DNA of 64,000 nucleotides, from positions 62,001-126,000 of the forward strand of contig NZ_PQCF01000007.1 in the NCBI RefSeq assembly GCF_002964765.1, given 5' to 3'. Of the stretch, positions 16,879 through 24,182 are shown piece by piece. Position 1 is the stretch's first letter. Each line of letters opens with the position of its first letter. The notes beneath the pieces are model-generated. The model did no database searches, was not told the origin of the DNA, and saw nothing but the letters and a program-made list of their open reading frames with translations. A program made the translations under genes and the position numbers. Origin of the DNA: Pseudoalteromonas sp. T1lg88. Its GTDB lineage: Bacteria > Pseudomonadota > Gammaproteobacteria > Enterobacterales > Alteromonadaceae.

Positions 16879-16893
16879 TGGCATATAACTTGA
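16879..16893 (+). promoter_or_regulatory. Candidate sigma-54 promoter
   Basis: TGGCATATAACTTGA has GG (16880-16881) and GA (16892-16893) exactly 10 bp apart, against the sigma-54 pattern TGGCAC-N5-TTGC, with one deviation (GA for GC). Transcription would start near 16904, 26 bases before the PspC-domain gene. In E. coli the psp genes, including pspG next to dusA, are sigma-54/PspF dependent, which supports the assignment. Confidence 0.5.
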
Positions 16894-16929
16894 GAGCCAT
16901 GCAGTAGTTCCACTAATTAGGAGTACAGC

Positions 16930-17133
16930 ATGGCTAAATCAAGCAGCACTTATTATCGCGATGCCCTGAATAAGAAAATCTCCGGCGTATGTGCCGGTTT
17001 TGCGAAACATCACCATCTGCCAATCTGGCTGGTTCGTTTGGCGGTGATCATCGTCTTTCTCAATGCCCCCATTATCATGGCGGCGCTTTACCTAGTTTGC
17101 CACCTGCTCTTTGAGGAGCAGATCCTGGTTTAA
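16930..17133 (+). CDS. Small PspC-domain membrane protein
   Basis: The 67-residue protein is almost entirely a PspC domain: a short polar start, KKISGVCAGFAKHHHLPIWLVRLAVII (about 15-41), and a second hydrophobic helix (MAALYLVCHLLFEEQ). PspC domains sense inner-membrane stress. The gene occupies the place where pspG sits in enterobacteria, directly after dusA, and has a candidate sigma-54 promoter of its own. No pspA, pspB or pspF is nearby. It is half the length of E. coli PspC, lacking the C-terminal leucine-zipper part. ATG with AGGAG upstream. Confidence 0.82.
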   Translation: MAKSSSTYYRDALNKKISGVCAGFAKHHHLPIWLVRLAVIIVFLNAPIIMAALYLVCHLLFEEQILV

Positions 17134-17234
17134 TCCCACCCCAGTGGGGGTTAGGTCGCTGATTTTACTAAAGACACTCAGTTGTCATTAAGTTATATTA
17201 GGGTACCTTCAAGGGATAAATTCAAGGAAGCATT

Positions 17235-17723
17235 ATGTTGCGTATTTTCAATCGGGCCTTGCTTGCGGCAACGGCCCTCTGTGCTTGTACCTTTAGCTAC
17301 GCCCAGGATGGGCTAATGATCAGCGAGGCTAAGGTTCGCCAGTTTTTGCCGGCGGCCAGCAGCTCGGTGGGCTATTTTACCTTGGAAAATAATTCCGAGC
17401 GTGAGCGCACCCTTAAAGCCGTTGAACTAGAGTCGCTGGGGCGCGTGGAAATTCATACCCATGAACACAGCGATGGCATGATGAAAATGCGCAAGTTGGA
17501 CAGCCTCACTATCGGCGCAAATAGCCGCATAGTGTTGCAGCCGGGTGGGCTACACTTAATGTTATTTTCGCCACAGCAGGCCCTTAGCGTCGATCAGACT
17601 CTGAAAATGACATTGATCTTCGCCGATGGCGAACGTGTAAATGGCCAGGCGCGTGTTTTCAGCTTGATAGAGAAAGAGCAAAAGCGCGACAGCGGCAGTG
17701 AGCACCAGCACCACCACAACTAG
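17235..17723 (+). CDS. Periplasmic copper chaperone, PCu(A)C family
   Basis: The 162-residue protein has a signal peptide (cleaved after SYA, residue 23) and the copper-binding pattern of PCu(A)C proteins: H74/H76 and methionines at 82-85 (EIHTHEHSDGMMKM), then H107-x-M109 (GGLHLML). It ends in a His-rich tail (HQHHHN) that may bind further metal. These proteins deliver Cu(I) to cytochrome oxidase CuA sites. No SCO or oxidase genes are nearby. The DUF2333 gene follows after eight bases, so the two are likely co-transcribed. Confidence 0.9.
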   Translation: MLRIFNRALLAATALCACTFSYAQDGLMISEAKVRQFLPAASSSVGYFTLENNSERERTLKAVELESLGRVEIHTHEHSDGMMKMRKLDSLTIGANSRIVLQPGGLHLMLFSPQQALSVDQTLKMTLIFADGERVNGQARVFSLIEKEQKRDSGSEHQHHHN

Positions 17724-17731
17724 GAGTTGAT

Positions 17732-18718
17732 ATGTCACAGCATAAAGGAAAGATCGCAGCGGCCATCGCAGCTGTATTATTGTTATTTTATTTAATTGCC
17801 GTGTATTGGAGCATAGAGCCAGACCGCTTTGATGTGCTCGAAAATGCTAAGCAGCAGGCCAGTGAACGTAACGAGCAACTGGTGACAGGATATGTGACCA
17901 CCTCGGCGCTGATCACTGTGACTCAAACCTTACTCGATAAACCAGGTGGCTACCTCAGCAATGATATGATGCCGCCGAGCGTTATGATGGACAATATGCC
18001 GGCCTGGGAATACGGCGCATTGGAAATGGCCCGTGATATGGCCCTATCCATGCGTAAAGACTTTAGCCGTTCGCAATCTCAGTCAACCGAGCATCCTTCG
18101 CTGAAAAAAGCTCAACCACAATTTAACATCAGCAATACCGCCTGGATGTGGCCAAGTGCCGAGGGTGAGTATCAAAAAGGCATAGAGCTGCTGATTGAAT
18201 ACCGCTCGCAAATTGCCGACAGTGGTGATCGCCAAAGTCAGTTTTACGCCCGTGCCGATAACCTGCGCGCCTGGGTTAAAGAAGCAGAAAAGCGCCTAGG
18301 TAGCTTAAGTCAGCGCCTCAGTGCCAGTGTCGGTCAGGAGCGCTTAAACACGGATTTAGCCGGCGATCGCGAAGCCCATCAGGCCACCTATGCGCCTCAT
18401 GAACAAATGGTGCGTACTTCCTGGTGGAAAATTGACGACACCTTTTACGAAGCCCGTGGCGCCACCTGGGCGTTACTGCATTTTCTAAATGCCATTGAGT
18501 ATGACTTTGCCGATGTATTAGAGAAGAAAAATGCCAGGGTGAGTGTGCAGCAGATCATCCGCGAGCTTGAAGCTACGCAGGAGCCGGTATGGAGTCCAAT
18601 GGTCTTAAACGGCAGTGGTTTTGGTTTTGTGGCCAATCACTCTTTGGTGATGGCTAATTATATTTCGCGTGCCAATGCGGCACTGATTGAACTAAGCGAG
18701 TTACTCGCACAAGGATAA
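17732..18718 (+). CDS. DUF2333 family membrane-anchored protein
   Basis: The 328-residue protein has one N-terminal membrane helix (about 8-27, IAAAIAAVLLLFYLIAVYW) and a long helical periplasmic part. The conserved stretches LVTGYVTTSALI, DKPGGYLSNDMMPPSVMMDNMPAWEYG and WWKIDDTFYEARGATWALLHFL identify DUF2333, a family of unknown function in gammaproteobacteria. It lies between the copper chaperone and an outer-membrane barrel gene with short gaps on both sides (8 and 11 bases), so these three probably form an envelope operon. Confidence 0.88.
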   Translation: MSQHKGKIAAAIAAVLLLFYLIAVYWSIEPDRFDVLENAKQQASERNEQLVTGYVTTSALITVTQTLLDKPGGYLSNDMMPPSVMMDNMPAWEYGALEMARDMALSMRKDFSRSQSQSTEHPSLKKAQPQFNISNTAWMWPSAEGEYQKGIELLIEYRSQIADSGDRQSQFYARADNLRAWVKEAEKRLGSLSQRLSASVGQERLNTDLAGDREAHQATYAPHEQMVRTSWWKIDDTFYEARGATWALLHFLNAIEYDFADVLEKKNARVSVQQIIRELEATQEPVWSPMVLNGSGFGFVANHSLVMANYISRANAALIELSELLAQG

Positions 18719-18729
18719 TAGGGGATAAA

Positions 18730-19506
18730 ATGAAAAAGTACGTTCTAGCGGCAGCAGTATCGTTAGCAAGCATGGCGCCAGTAGCCCAGGCCGATACGTT
18801 ACTGGGTTTATACGTAGGTGCCGAAGGCTGGCAGGCAGAGCCGGAAGGCAGCTTTGGTAGTAAAGGTAATGCCCAGCAGGATTTCGCGTTTGAAGATGAA
18901 ACCTTAACCAGTTACTACGTAGCCCTAGAGCACCCAGTACCACTTATCCCTAACGTAAAGTTACGTTACACGGAAATGGACGTAACCGGCGACACCACCC
19001 TAGTTGACGGTTTTGAGTTCCAGGACGTTAACTTTGGCGCCGGCACGAACCTGTATACCGAAACCGATCTTACTCATATCGACTATGTGTTGTACTACGA
19101 AATTTTCGATAACGATACCCTGTCGATCGACTTGGGTCTAAGTGCTAAGCAGTTCGATGGTGATTTTTACATCATTGATACCATGAGTGGTGAAAACGCC
19201 AGCACAGGTGCCATGGTGCGTACCGACTTCTCTGGCTTTGTACCACTAGCCTATGGCCGTGCTCAGGTTGGCCTGCCGTTCACAGGTCTTAGCGTGTTTG
19301 CTGAAGGCAGCATGTTCGCTCTTGATGACAGCTCGGTGCATGACTACCAGGTTGGTGTTGAGTGGGAAGTGATCGATAACTTAGCGGTTGATGTGGCTAT
19401 TCGCGGCGGTTACCGCAGCATGCTGATCGAGCTTGATGATATCGACGATATCAATACGGATATCGATGTATCTGGACCGTTCGCAGGTTTGCAGGTGCAC
19501 TTCTAA
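18730..19506 (+). CDS. Outer-membrane beta-barrel protein, TIGR04219 type
   Basis: The 258-residue protein has a clear signal peptide (MKKYVLAAAVSLASMAPVAQA, cleaved at 21) and then amphipathic beta strands. It ends in DVSGPFAGLQVHF with a terminal phenylalanine, the signal for barrel assembly. The start LLGLYVGAEGWQAEPEG and the central VPLAYGRAQVGLPFTGLSVFAEG match the TIGR04219 outer-membrane family. No known substrate. It is last in the putative operon with the copper chaperone and the DUF2333 protein and is closed by a terminator. Confidence 0.85.
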   Translation: MKKYVLAAAVSLASMAPVAQADTLLGLYVGAEGWQAEPEGSFGSKGNAQQDFAFEDETLTSYYVALEHPVPLIPNVKLRYTEMDVTGDTTLVDGFEFQDVNFGAGTNLYTETDLTHIDYVLYYEIFDNDTLSIDLGLSAKQFDGDFYIIDTMSGENASTGAMVRTDFSGFVPLAYGRAQVGLPFTGLSVFAEGSMFALDDSSVHDYQVGVEWEVIDNLAVDVAIRGGYRSMLIELDDIDDINTDIDVSGPFAGLQVHF

Positions 19507-19523
19507 GCGCAGATCTGCGCAGC

Positions 19524-19550
19524 AAAAAAGCGCCTTTTGGCGCTTTTTTT
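19524..19550 (+). terminator. Rho-independent terminator
   Basis: AAAAAAGCGCC / GGCGCTTTTTTT around a TTTT loop forms a strong stem with a T tract. The A-rich left side makes it usable from both directions, between the convergent barrel gene and SRPBCC gene. A further palindrome, GCGCAGATCTGCGC, lies at 19507-19520. Confidence 0.9.
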
Positions 19551-19569
19551 GTGTCTTTCCAAAAGCAGG

Positions 19570-20136
19570 CTAGGGGTCGCTGGGCTGCTCACTATCCTTA
19601 TCGTGCTCTGGCTGGGGCAGCTCGGATAGGGTTCTTAAGTTATTCAGACTATGGGTGATGGTATTTTGCAGTTGATGCTCGGCAAGCCAAGCCAGATAAG
19701 GACCAAGTACCGGGATGGTGATTTCTCCCCGCTGTTGCCAGGTTACCCTACTGCCTTGGGCATAGCCTTGGATGCTGATAGTGCCACGGGAAAGGTATTC
19801 GTCATTTACCAGCACCTGAAATTCTAATTGCTCCGCACTGCTGTGGGTAATGCTCAGTTCACCACGGGAGCTGTCACCTAGCCAGTTGATATGCGCACCC
19901 ACGCCCTGAGTTCTGCCATGTACCTGCAGCCGGGCGCGATCTTCGATTTGTTGCACCGCCAGCCATTTTGGCCAGTTGTTTAAATCCTGTAACCAGGGGG
20001 TAATTTGCGCCGATGAACTTGTGATATCGACACTGCGCTGCACCTGATAGCTGGGGGTCAGTACCAGACCAAAAAAGACGATAACAAGTAGGATAAGCAC
20101 CAGGACTTTGAGCGATTTTTCTAAGGCTGTCAGCAC
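19570..20136 (-). CDS. SRPBCC (START-like) family protein with membrane anchor
   Basis: The 188-residue protein has one N-terminal transmembrane helix (about 10-28, LVLILLVIVFFGLVL), then a helix-grip fold typical of the polyketide cyclase/SRPBCC family: YQVQRSVDITSSSAQITPWLQDLNNWPKW at the start and VTWQQRGEIT later. The fold binds hydrophobic ligands, and the ligand here is unknown. It ends in a charged, Asp-rich tail. It is single and convergent with the barrel gene at 18.7 kb. Confidence 0.8.
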   Translation of the reverse strand: MLTALEKSLKVLVLILLVIVFFGLVLTPSYQVQRSVDITSSSAQITPWLQDLNNWPKWLAVQQIEDRARLQVHGRTQGVGAHINWLGDSSRGELSITHSSAEQLEFQVLVNDEYLSRGTISIQGYAQGSRVTWQQRGEITIPVLGPYLAWLAEHQLQNTITHSLNNLRTLSELPQPEHDKDSEQPSDP

Positions 20137-20323
20137 GCTATATGGCCTCTTACCGTAAGTTACGGATAATTATAAAGGATTAGAATATCCTGTTCGTGGC
20201 AAATTTACCATGCTGTTGTTTTTGTAATAGGAACAAAAGAGGCGTTTTCTAGGGATAAAGGGGTAGGGGAAGAGCTGAAAAAATAAAGGAGAATGCGGCG
20301 CCAAGACGCCGCAATAAAAAGCC

Positions 20324-21109
20324 TTATGGCAGGTGTACGGCCTTAAAGCTGGCCAGGGCATCGCCTTGCTCATTTTTCAAGGTTAAGGTGTCGCCATTAA
20401 TGCGGTATGAGAAGGTATCGGCTAGCACCTTGCCGAATGCTTGCTCTTGATCCATTTGCTCCATACACATTTTTCTGGTGCTGGCTAACGACTTAAAGCG
20501 TAAGCCAAAGTGCTGAGCTGTCACGTATTGACCCATAACCTGGTTACAACCCAAGAAGCCGCTAACACGACCGTCCTGGTGCAGGGTGATTTGCGGTTCA
20601 CGCTGTTGAACAACTACTTGCTCAGTGCCGATTTTCATCGCTTTCCAGTAGGTATTAACCAAGTTTTCATTCGGCTTGGCAACGCGCTCCATCATCACCT
20701 TAATCGGGCTTTGTGTCTGCGTGGTACCGAAGGGGTCGTTATTTTGCGTGGTGATATAACGCAGCTCACCATTATGGGTTATTTTGGCGCTGACGCTGTA
20801 ACGCATACGCTCTTTTACCGCATCGGCGGCATAGGTCAAGGCTAGATCATAAGGCGGCGCACCATCTAAAGTGACGGTTTCGCTGGCAATGACTTCGGCG
20901 GCCACATCCATTTTTGAGACATCGGAAAGGGTAACGGTTAACTGCGAGCCAGGCGGTAGCATGCTGCGGTCTTTGTAAAGAACCTGCACCTGCATGGTTT
21001 TCATTTGTTGCTCGGCGGCGGTTTGTGCGCCTTGATCCGCGGTATTGCTACAGGCACCCAATAATACGCTGGTAAGGGCTAGGGCCGAAAAAGTAATCTT
21101 TTTGCTCAT
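20324..21109 (-). CDS. Lipoprotein with YbaY-like and META domains
   Basis: The 261-residue protein has a lipoprotein signal (LLGAC, lipid-modified C20). Residues about 35-140 resemble the YbaY-type domain (MQVQVLYKDRSMLPPGSQLTVTLSDVS, YSVSAKI). Residues about 150-258 form a META/HslJ domain (LVNTYWKAMKIG, GRVSGFLGCNQVMGQY, STRKMCMEQM). Both domains are found in envelope-stress or heat-shock lipoproteins and are often combined. Two cysteines in the META part may form a disulfide. Role unknown. Confidence 0.85.
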   Translation of the reverse strand: MSKKITFSALALTSVLLGACSNTADQGAQTAAEQQMKTMQVQVLYKDRSMLPPGSQLTVTLSDVSKMDVAAEVIASETVTLDGAPPYDLALTYAADAVKERMRYSVSAKITHNGELRYITTQNNDPFGTTQTQSPIKVMMERVAKPNENLVNTYWKAMKIGTEQVVVQQREPQITLHQDGRVSGFLGCNQVMGQYVTAQHFGLRFKSLASTRKMCMEQMDQEQAFGKVLADTFSYRINGDTLTLKNEQGDALASFKAVHLP

Positions 21110-21212
21110 ATTATTAACTCCTTTAATACTGCCAGTATTTTAAGTAAATATGTATTAATTACACCTTAATACATGGACTTATACTGCGACCCTCGCGGTT
21201 AAACGGCGGTCG

Positions 21213-21779
21213 CTATTTCTTTACAAATTTAGTCAGAATAACGATTCGCTGACCTTCCACGCGCCCTTCGATATGCTCAGGGTTCGAGGTCAGGCCGATA
21301 TTGCGTACCGCTGTGCCACGTTTGGCAACCAGGCTGCTGCCTTTTACATCTAGATCTTTGATCAGGGTGACGGTATCACCGGCGGCCAGACGCACACCGT
21401 TGGAATCAAGATGCACCACATCCTCGTCTTCAGCAATGGCGGCTTCGGCCCACTGTTGGGTTTGCTCATCTAGGTATAGCATATCCAGCATATCGCCGGC
21501 CCAACTGTGCTCGGCACTTAATTTATTCAGTAGGCGCCACGCCACAACTTGTACCGCAGGTACCTGGCTCCACATGCTGTCGTTAAGGCAGTGCCAATGG
21601 GTGTCGCTTAACTGATCTTGGTTTTGTAATTGCTCGGCACAAAAACCACATACCAGGATGGATTTGTCGGAATGGGCTTCACCTTCCGGTGGTACGGCGT
21701 ACACGCTTAGGTTGTCGCTGCTGGCACATAATTCACATTGGTTGTTGCTACGATCGCGTAACGTTTGTTCTATGCTCAT
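21213..21779 (-). CDS. PhnA/YjdM-like zinc-ribbon protein
   Basis: The 188-residue protein has an N-terminal zinc ribbon (C15/C18 and C44/C47 in NQCELC and VCGFC) and a C-terminal PhnA domain (LAAGDTVTLIKDLDVKGSS, KRGTAVRNIGL, IEGRVEGQRIVILTKFVKK). It is longer than E. coli YjdM (about 110) because of a helical middle with WRLLNKL. The old name PhnA suggested phosphonate use, but the family role is not established, and no phosphonate genes are near. Confidence 0.88.
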   Translation of the reverse strand: MSIEQTLRDRSNNQCELCASSDNLSVYAVPPEGEAHSDKSILVCGFCAEQLQNQDQLSDTHWHCLNDSMWSQVPAVQVVAWRLLNKLSAEHSWAGDMLDMLYLDEQTQQWAEAAIAEDEDVVHLDSNGVRLAAGDTVTLIKDLDVKGSSLVAKRGTAVRNIGLTSNPEHIEGRVEGQRIVILTKFVKK

Positions 21780-22026
21780 AAAAATCAGTACTTAATAGAG
21801 TAGAGTAAAGTAAAGCCCAATTATAACCAATATACCCACACAAAAGGTATTGTTTTAGGAACTGTTGCCTTTACAGTAAACCTTTAGGGGAGGCAGTCCC
21901 TAATTAATTCGTGTACATAAATGTACAAAAATGCTTTTTTGCACCACAGAAAGAGTCATAATAACAATCTCTTGCGATCTGGCTTGGCCATGGCAAGTGC
22001 ATTTTTGGCTCTGTTGGAGGAATGCC

Positions 22027-22668
22027 GTGCGTCGTTTTTTTATTAGTCTACTGCTTATTTTTTCTCTGGTGTTGCTGGCCTTTGCCGTTACCGAGCCGGC
22101 ACTGACTATAGAAGCAAAAATTGCCAAGTCTGAATTGGCAAGCAGTGCCGTTGAAGCCATTACCGAGGAGGGTGACAGCCAAAGCCGATATATGCTCCAG
22201 ACCTTGTCGCAAATGCTCGGCCTGGATCGACTCGAAGGGCATATTGAAGCCTATGGCAAGACGCGCAGCATCTGGGGGACTGTGATGGAGTTGTACCAGC
22301 ATGACAATGTTTTGGTGGCTGTGCTGGTGGCTATGTTTTCCGTGGTGGTGCCCCTGTTTAAATCCACATTGCAATTTGTTGTTTTGCTGCTTGGACCTGG
22401 GCCGAGAGTTGGGAGCCGACTTGGACGAGTGCAGGGGCGTTTGCAAAGGGTCACTGCTATGCTGAGCAAATGGAGCATGGCCGATGTGTTTGTGCTGGCG
22501 CTTATCATCACCTATCTGGGTGGTAATGCCGATGGCCACTTTGGTCAATTAGTTATAATGCAGGCGCAGTTACACCAGGGCTTTTGGCTGTTTCTCGGCT
22601 ATTGCCTGGTGTCCATAATCACCAGTGTTGTGTTACATCGACAGTGCCAACTATGGAATAGGGCCTAG
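22027..22668 (+). CDS. PqiA-like (paraquat-inducible protein A) inner-membrane protein
   Basis: The protein is about 213 residues from the GTG at 22027, which has GGAGG at 22016-22020; the open frame runs further upstream to 21931 without a family match. Four membrane helices are visible: residues 2-20, about 98-118 (VLVAVLVAMFSVVVPLFKST), 150-168 (MADVFVLALIITYLGG) and 183-200. The PLFK and KWSMADVFVLA motifs are those of the PqiA family, linked to membrane lipid transport. The cytoplasmic cysteine-rich part of full PqiA is missing. Its stop overlaps the ppx stop: both lie in one CTAG. Confidence 0.82.
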   Translation: MRRFFISLLLIFSLVLLAFAVTEPALTIEAKIAKSELASSAVEAITEEGDSQSRYMLQTLSQMLGLDRLEGHIEAYGKTRSIWGTVMELYQHDNVLVAVLVAMFSVVVPLFKSTLQFVVLLLGPGPRVGSRLGRVQGRLQRVTAMLSKWSMADVFVLALIITYLGGNADGHFGQLVIMQAQLHQGFWLFLGYCLVSIITSVVLHRQCQLWNRA

Positions 22669-24182
22669 AACACCTGAAGTTTTAGGCCCAGTTTCTGCCA
22701 TTGCCTTTGTTCCGCTTCCAGATCGGCGGCGAACAAGGTGTGCTCCTTAAGCCACTTTCCCTTAAATTCCACGTTCAATGAATGGCCATCGACCGTGATG
22801 GCAAACTGAGGTTTACTCTGCGCCTGGCGCTTGCGGTTAAGCAAGACAGCCAAACGAAACAGGACGATCAGCCGATAGAGTGTGGCCTGCGGCAAATGAA
22901 TAAAGTCGGGCATTTCTCTGAGCTTGATTTTCTTGCGCGAGAAACGGGTTAAGGTCGCCAGCAGTTGTTGCTGCTCCTGAGTAAAGCCGGGCAACTGGCT
23001 GTGGGCAATAATATAAGCGCTGTGCTTATGCAGTGCGGAGGAATTGATGCTCAAGCCCACCTCATGCAGTTGTGCGGCCCAGTTAAGAACGGCCAAATCC
23101 TCTTCGCTTAATTGCCACGGCTTGGCAACATGAGGAAAAAGCCATTGCAGGGAAGCGCATACATTGGCGGCGTGCTCGGTATCTATCACATAACGGGCAC
23201 TTAAGTTGGTGATGGTGGTAACGCGGATATCCTTGTCCGTGAGTTTGTCATGAAGCTCATGCAGCAGGCCTTCACGCAGCGAGTAATCGCAATAACTGAG
23301 CTTTTCTATATTCAGCGAGCGCATTACCGCAATCATAATGGCTAAACCTCCGCAAAAGGTGCCACGGCGCTCGGGCACCAGCTCGCTATAGGGCAGATTA
23401 TCGAAGTGGCCAGCGGCGCAGCTGCTGTTCATTAGCTGTAATAAATCGTCTAGAGTCAGATCTTGGTTCAGATCACCCTGATGGCAAACGGCGGTCAACA
23501 CCTTGGCGGTGCCCGAGGTGGCCAGCACATGCTGCCAACCTAGTTGACCATAACTGGTGGTGATTGACTCCAGCTCCTGCTCGGCGCGTAAAATGGCGCG
23601 CTGAAAACGCTTTTTGGTGATCCGGCCATCGCCGAAAAACTGCTGCGAATAACTGACACAGCCCATATTTCGACTGCTGAGCGCCAAATGCTGATGATGC
23701 TCGCCGATCACCAGCTCGGTGCTGCCACCGCCTATATCTATCACTAAACGGCGGCCTTCATGATGCATATGATGAGCCACGCCCTGGTAAATAAGTCGCG
23801 CTTCTTCCTGACCGGAAATTACCTCGATATGAAAAGGGAAAATCGCTCGTGCTCTTTGCATAAAGCGTTTAACGTTACGGGCCCGGCGCAGAGTATAGGT
23901 GGCGACCACCTTAACGTTGGCGGCGGGAAAGTCCGCCAGGGTAAGGGCAAATTGCTTGAGTACAGCAACCGCCCTGTCTATGGCTTCATCGCTGAGGCAG
24001 TAGCGGTGATCCAGCCCCGCGGCCAGATAGACCCGTTGTTTTTCCTTATGCAGTACCTCGAAGCGGCCATCGACTTCACGTGCTAGCAGCAGGTGAAAAC
24101 TGTTCGATCCTAAGTCAACTGCGGCGTAGGTAGTGGGCTCATTGGTTTGCACGGCTGCTTTCCCATTTCTTGAGATAATCAT
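22665..24182 (-). CDS. ppx: Exopolyphosphatase (Ppx/GppA family)
   Basis: The 505-residue protein hydrolyses terminal phosphates from polyphosphate. The N-terminal ASKHA ATPase-like fold shows AAVDLGSNSFHLLLAR, the VISGQEEARLIYQGV loop with the catalytic glutamate, and VIDIGGGSTELVIG. The C-terminal HD-like helical domain follows (about 310-505). Placement directly after ppk indicates Ppx rather than GppA. The chosen ATG overlaps the end of ppk by 44 bases; a GTG at codon 11 would reduce the overlap. Co-transcribed with ppk, it is therefore under the same Pho box. Confidence 0.94.
   Translation of the reverse strand: MIISRNGKAAVQTNEPTTYAAVDLGSNSFHLLLAREVDGRFEVLHKEKQRVYLAAGLDHRYCLSDEAIDRAVAVLKQFALTLADFPAANVKVVATYTLRRARNVKRFMQRARAIFPFHIEVISGQEEARLIYQGVAHHMHHEGRRLVIDIGGGSTELVIGEHHQHLALSSRNMGCVSYSQQFFGDGRITKKRFQRAILRAEQELESITTSYGQLGWQHVLATSGTAKVLTAVCHQGDLNQDLTLDDLLQLMNSSCAAGHFDNLPYSELVPERRGTFCGGLAIMIAVMRSLNIEKLSYCDYSLREGLLHELHDKLTDKDIRVTTITNLSARYVIDTEHAANVCASLQWLFPHVAKPWQLSEEDLAVLNWAAQLHEVGLSINSSALHKHSAYIIAHSQLPGFTQEQQQLLATLTRFSRKKIKLREMPDFIHLPQATLYRLIVLFRLAVLLNRKRQAQSKPQFAITVDGHSLNVEFKGKWLKEHTLFAADLEAEQRQWQKLGLKLQVF

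Noticed and set aside
15782..16930. Integrative element at dusA, a known insertion hotspot
   Set aside because: dusA is intact and is followed by ordinary small genes; no integrase or direct repeat of the dusA end is seen.
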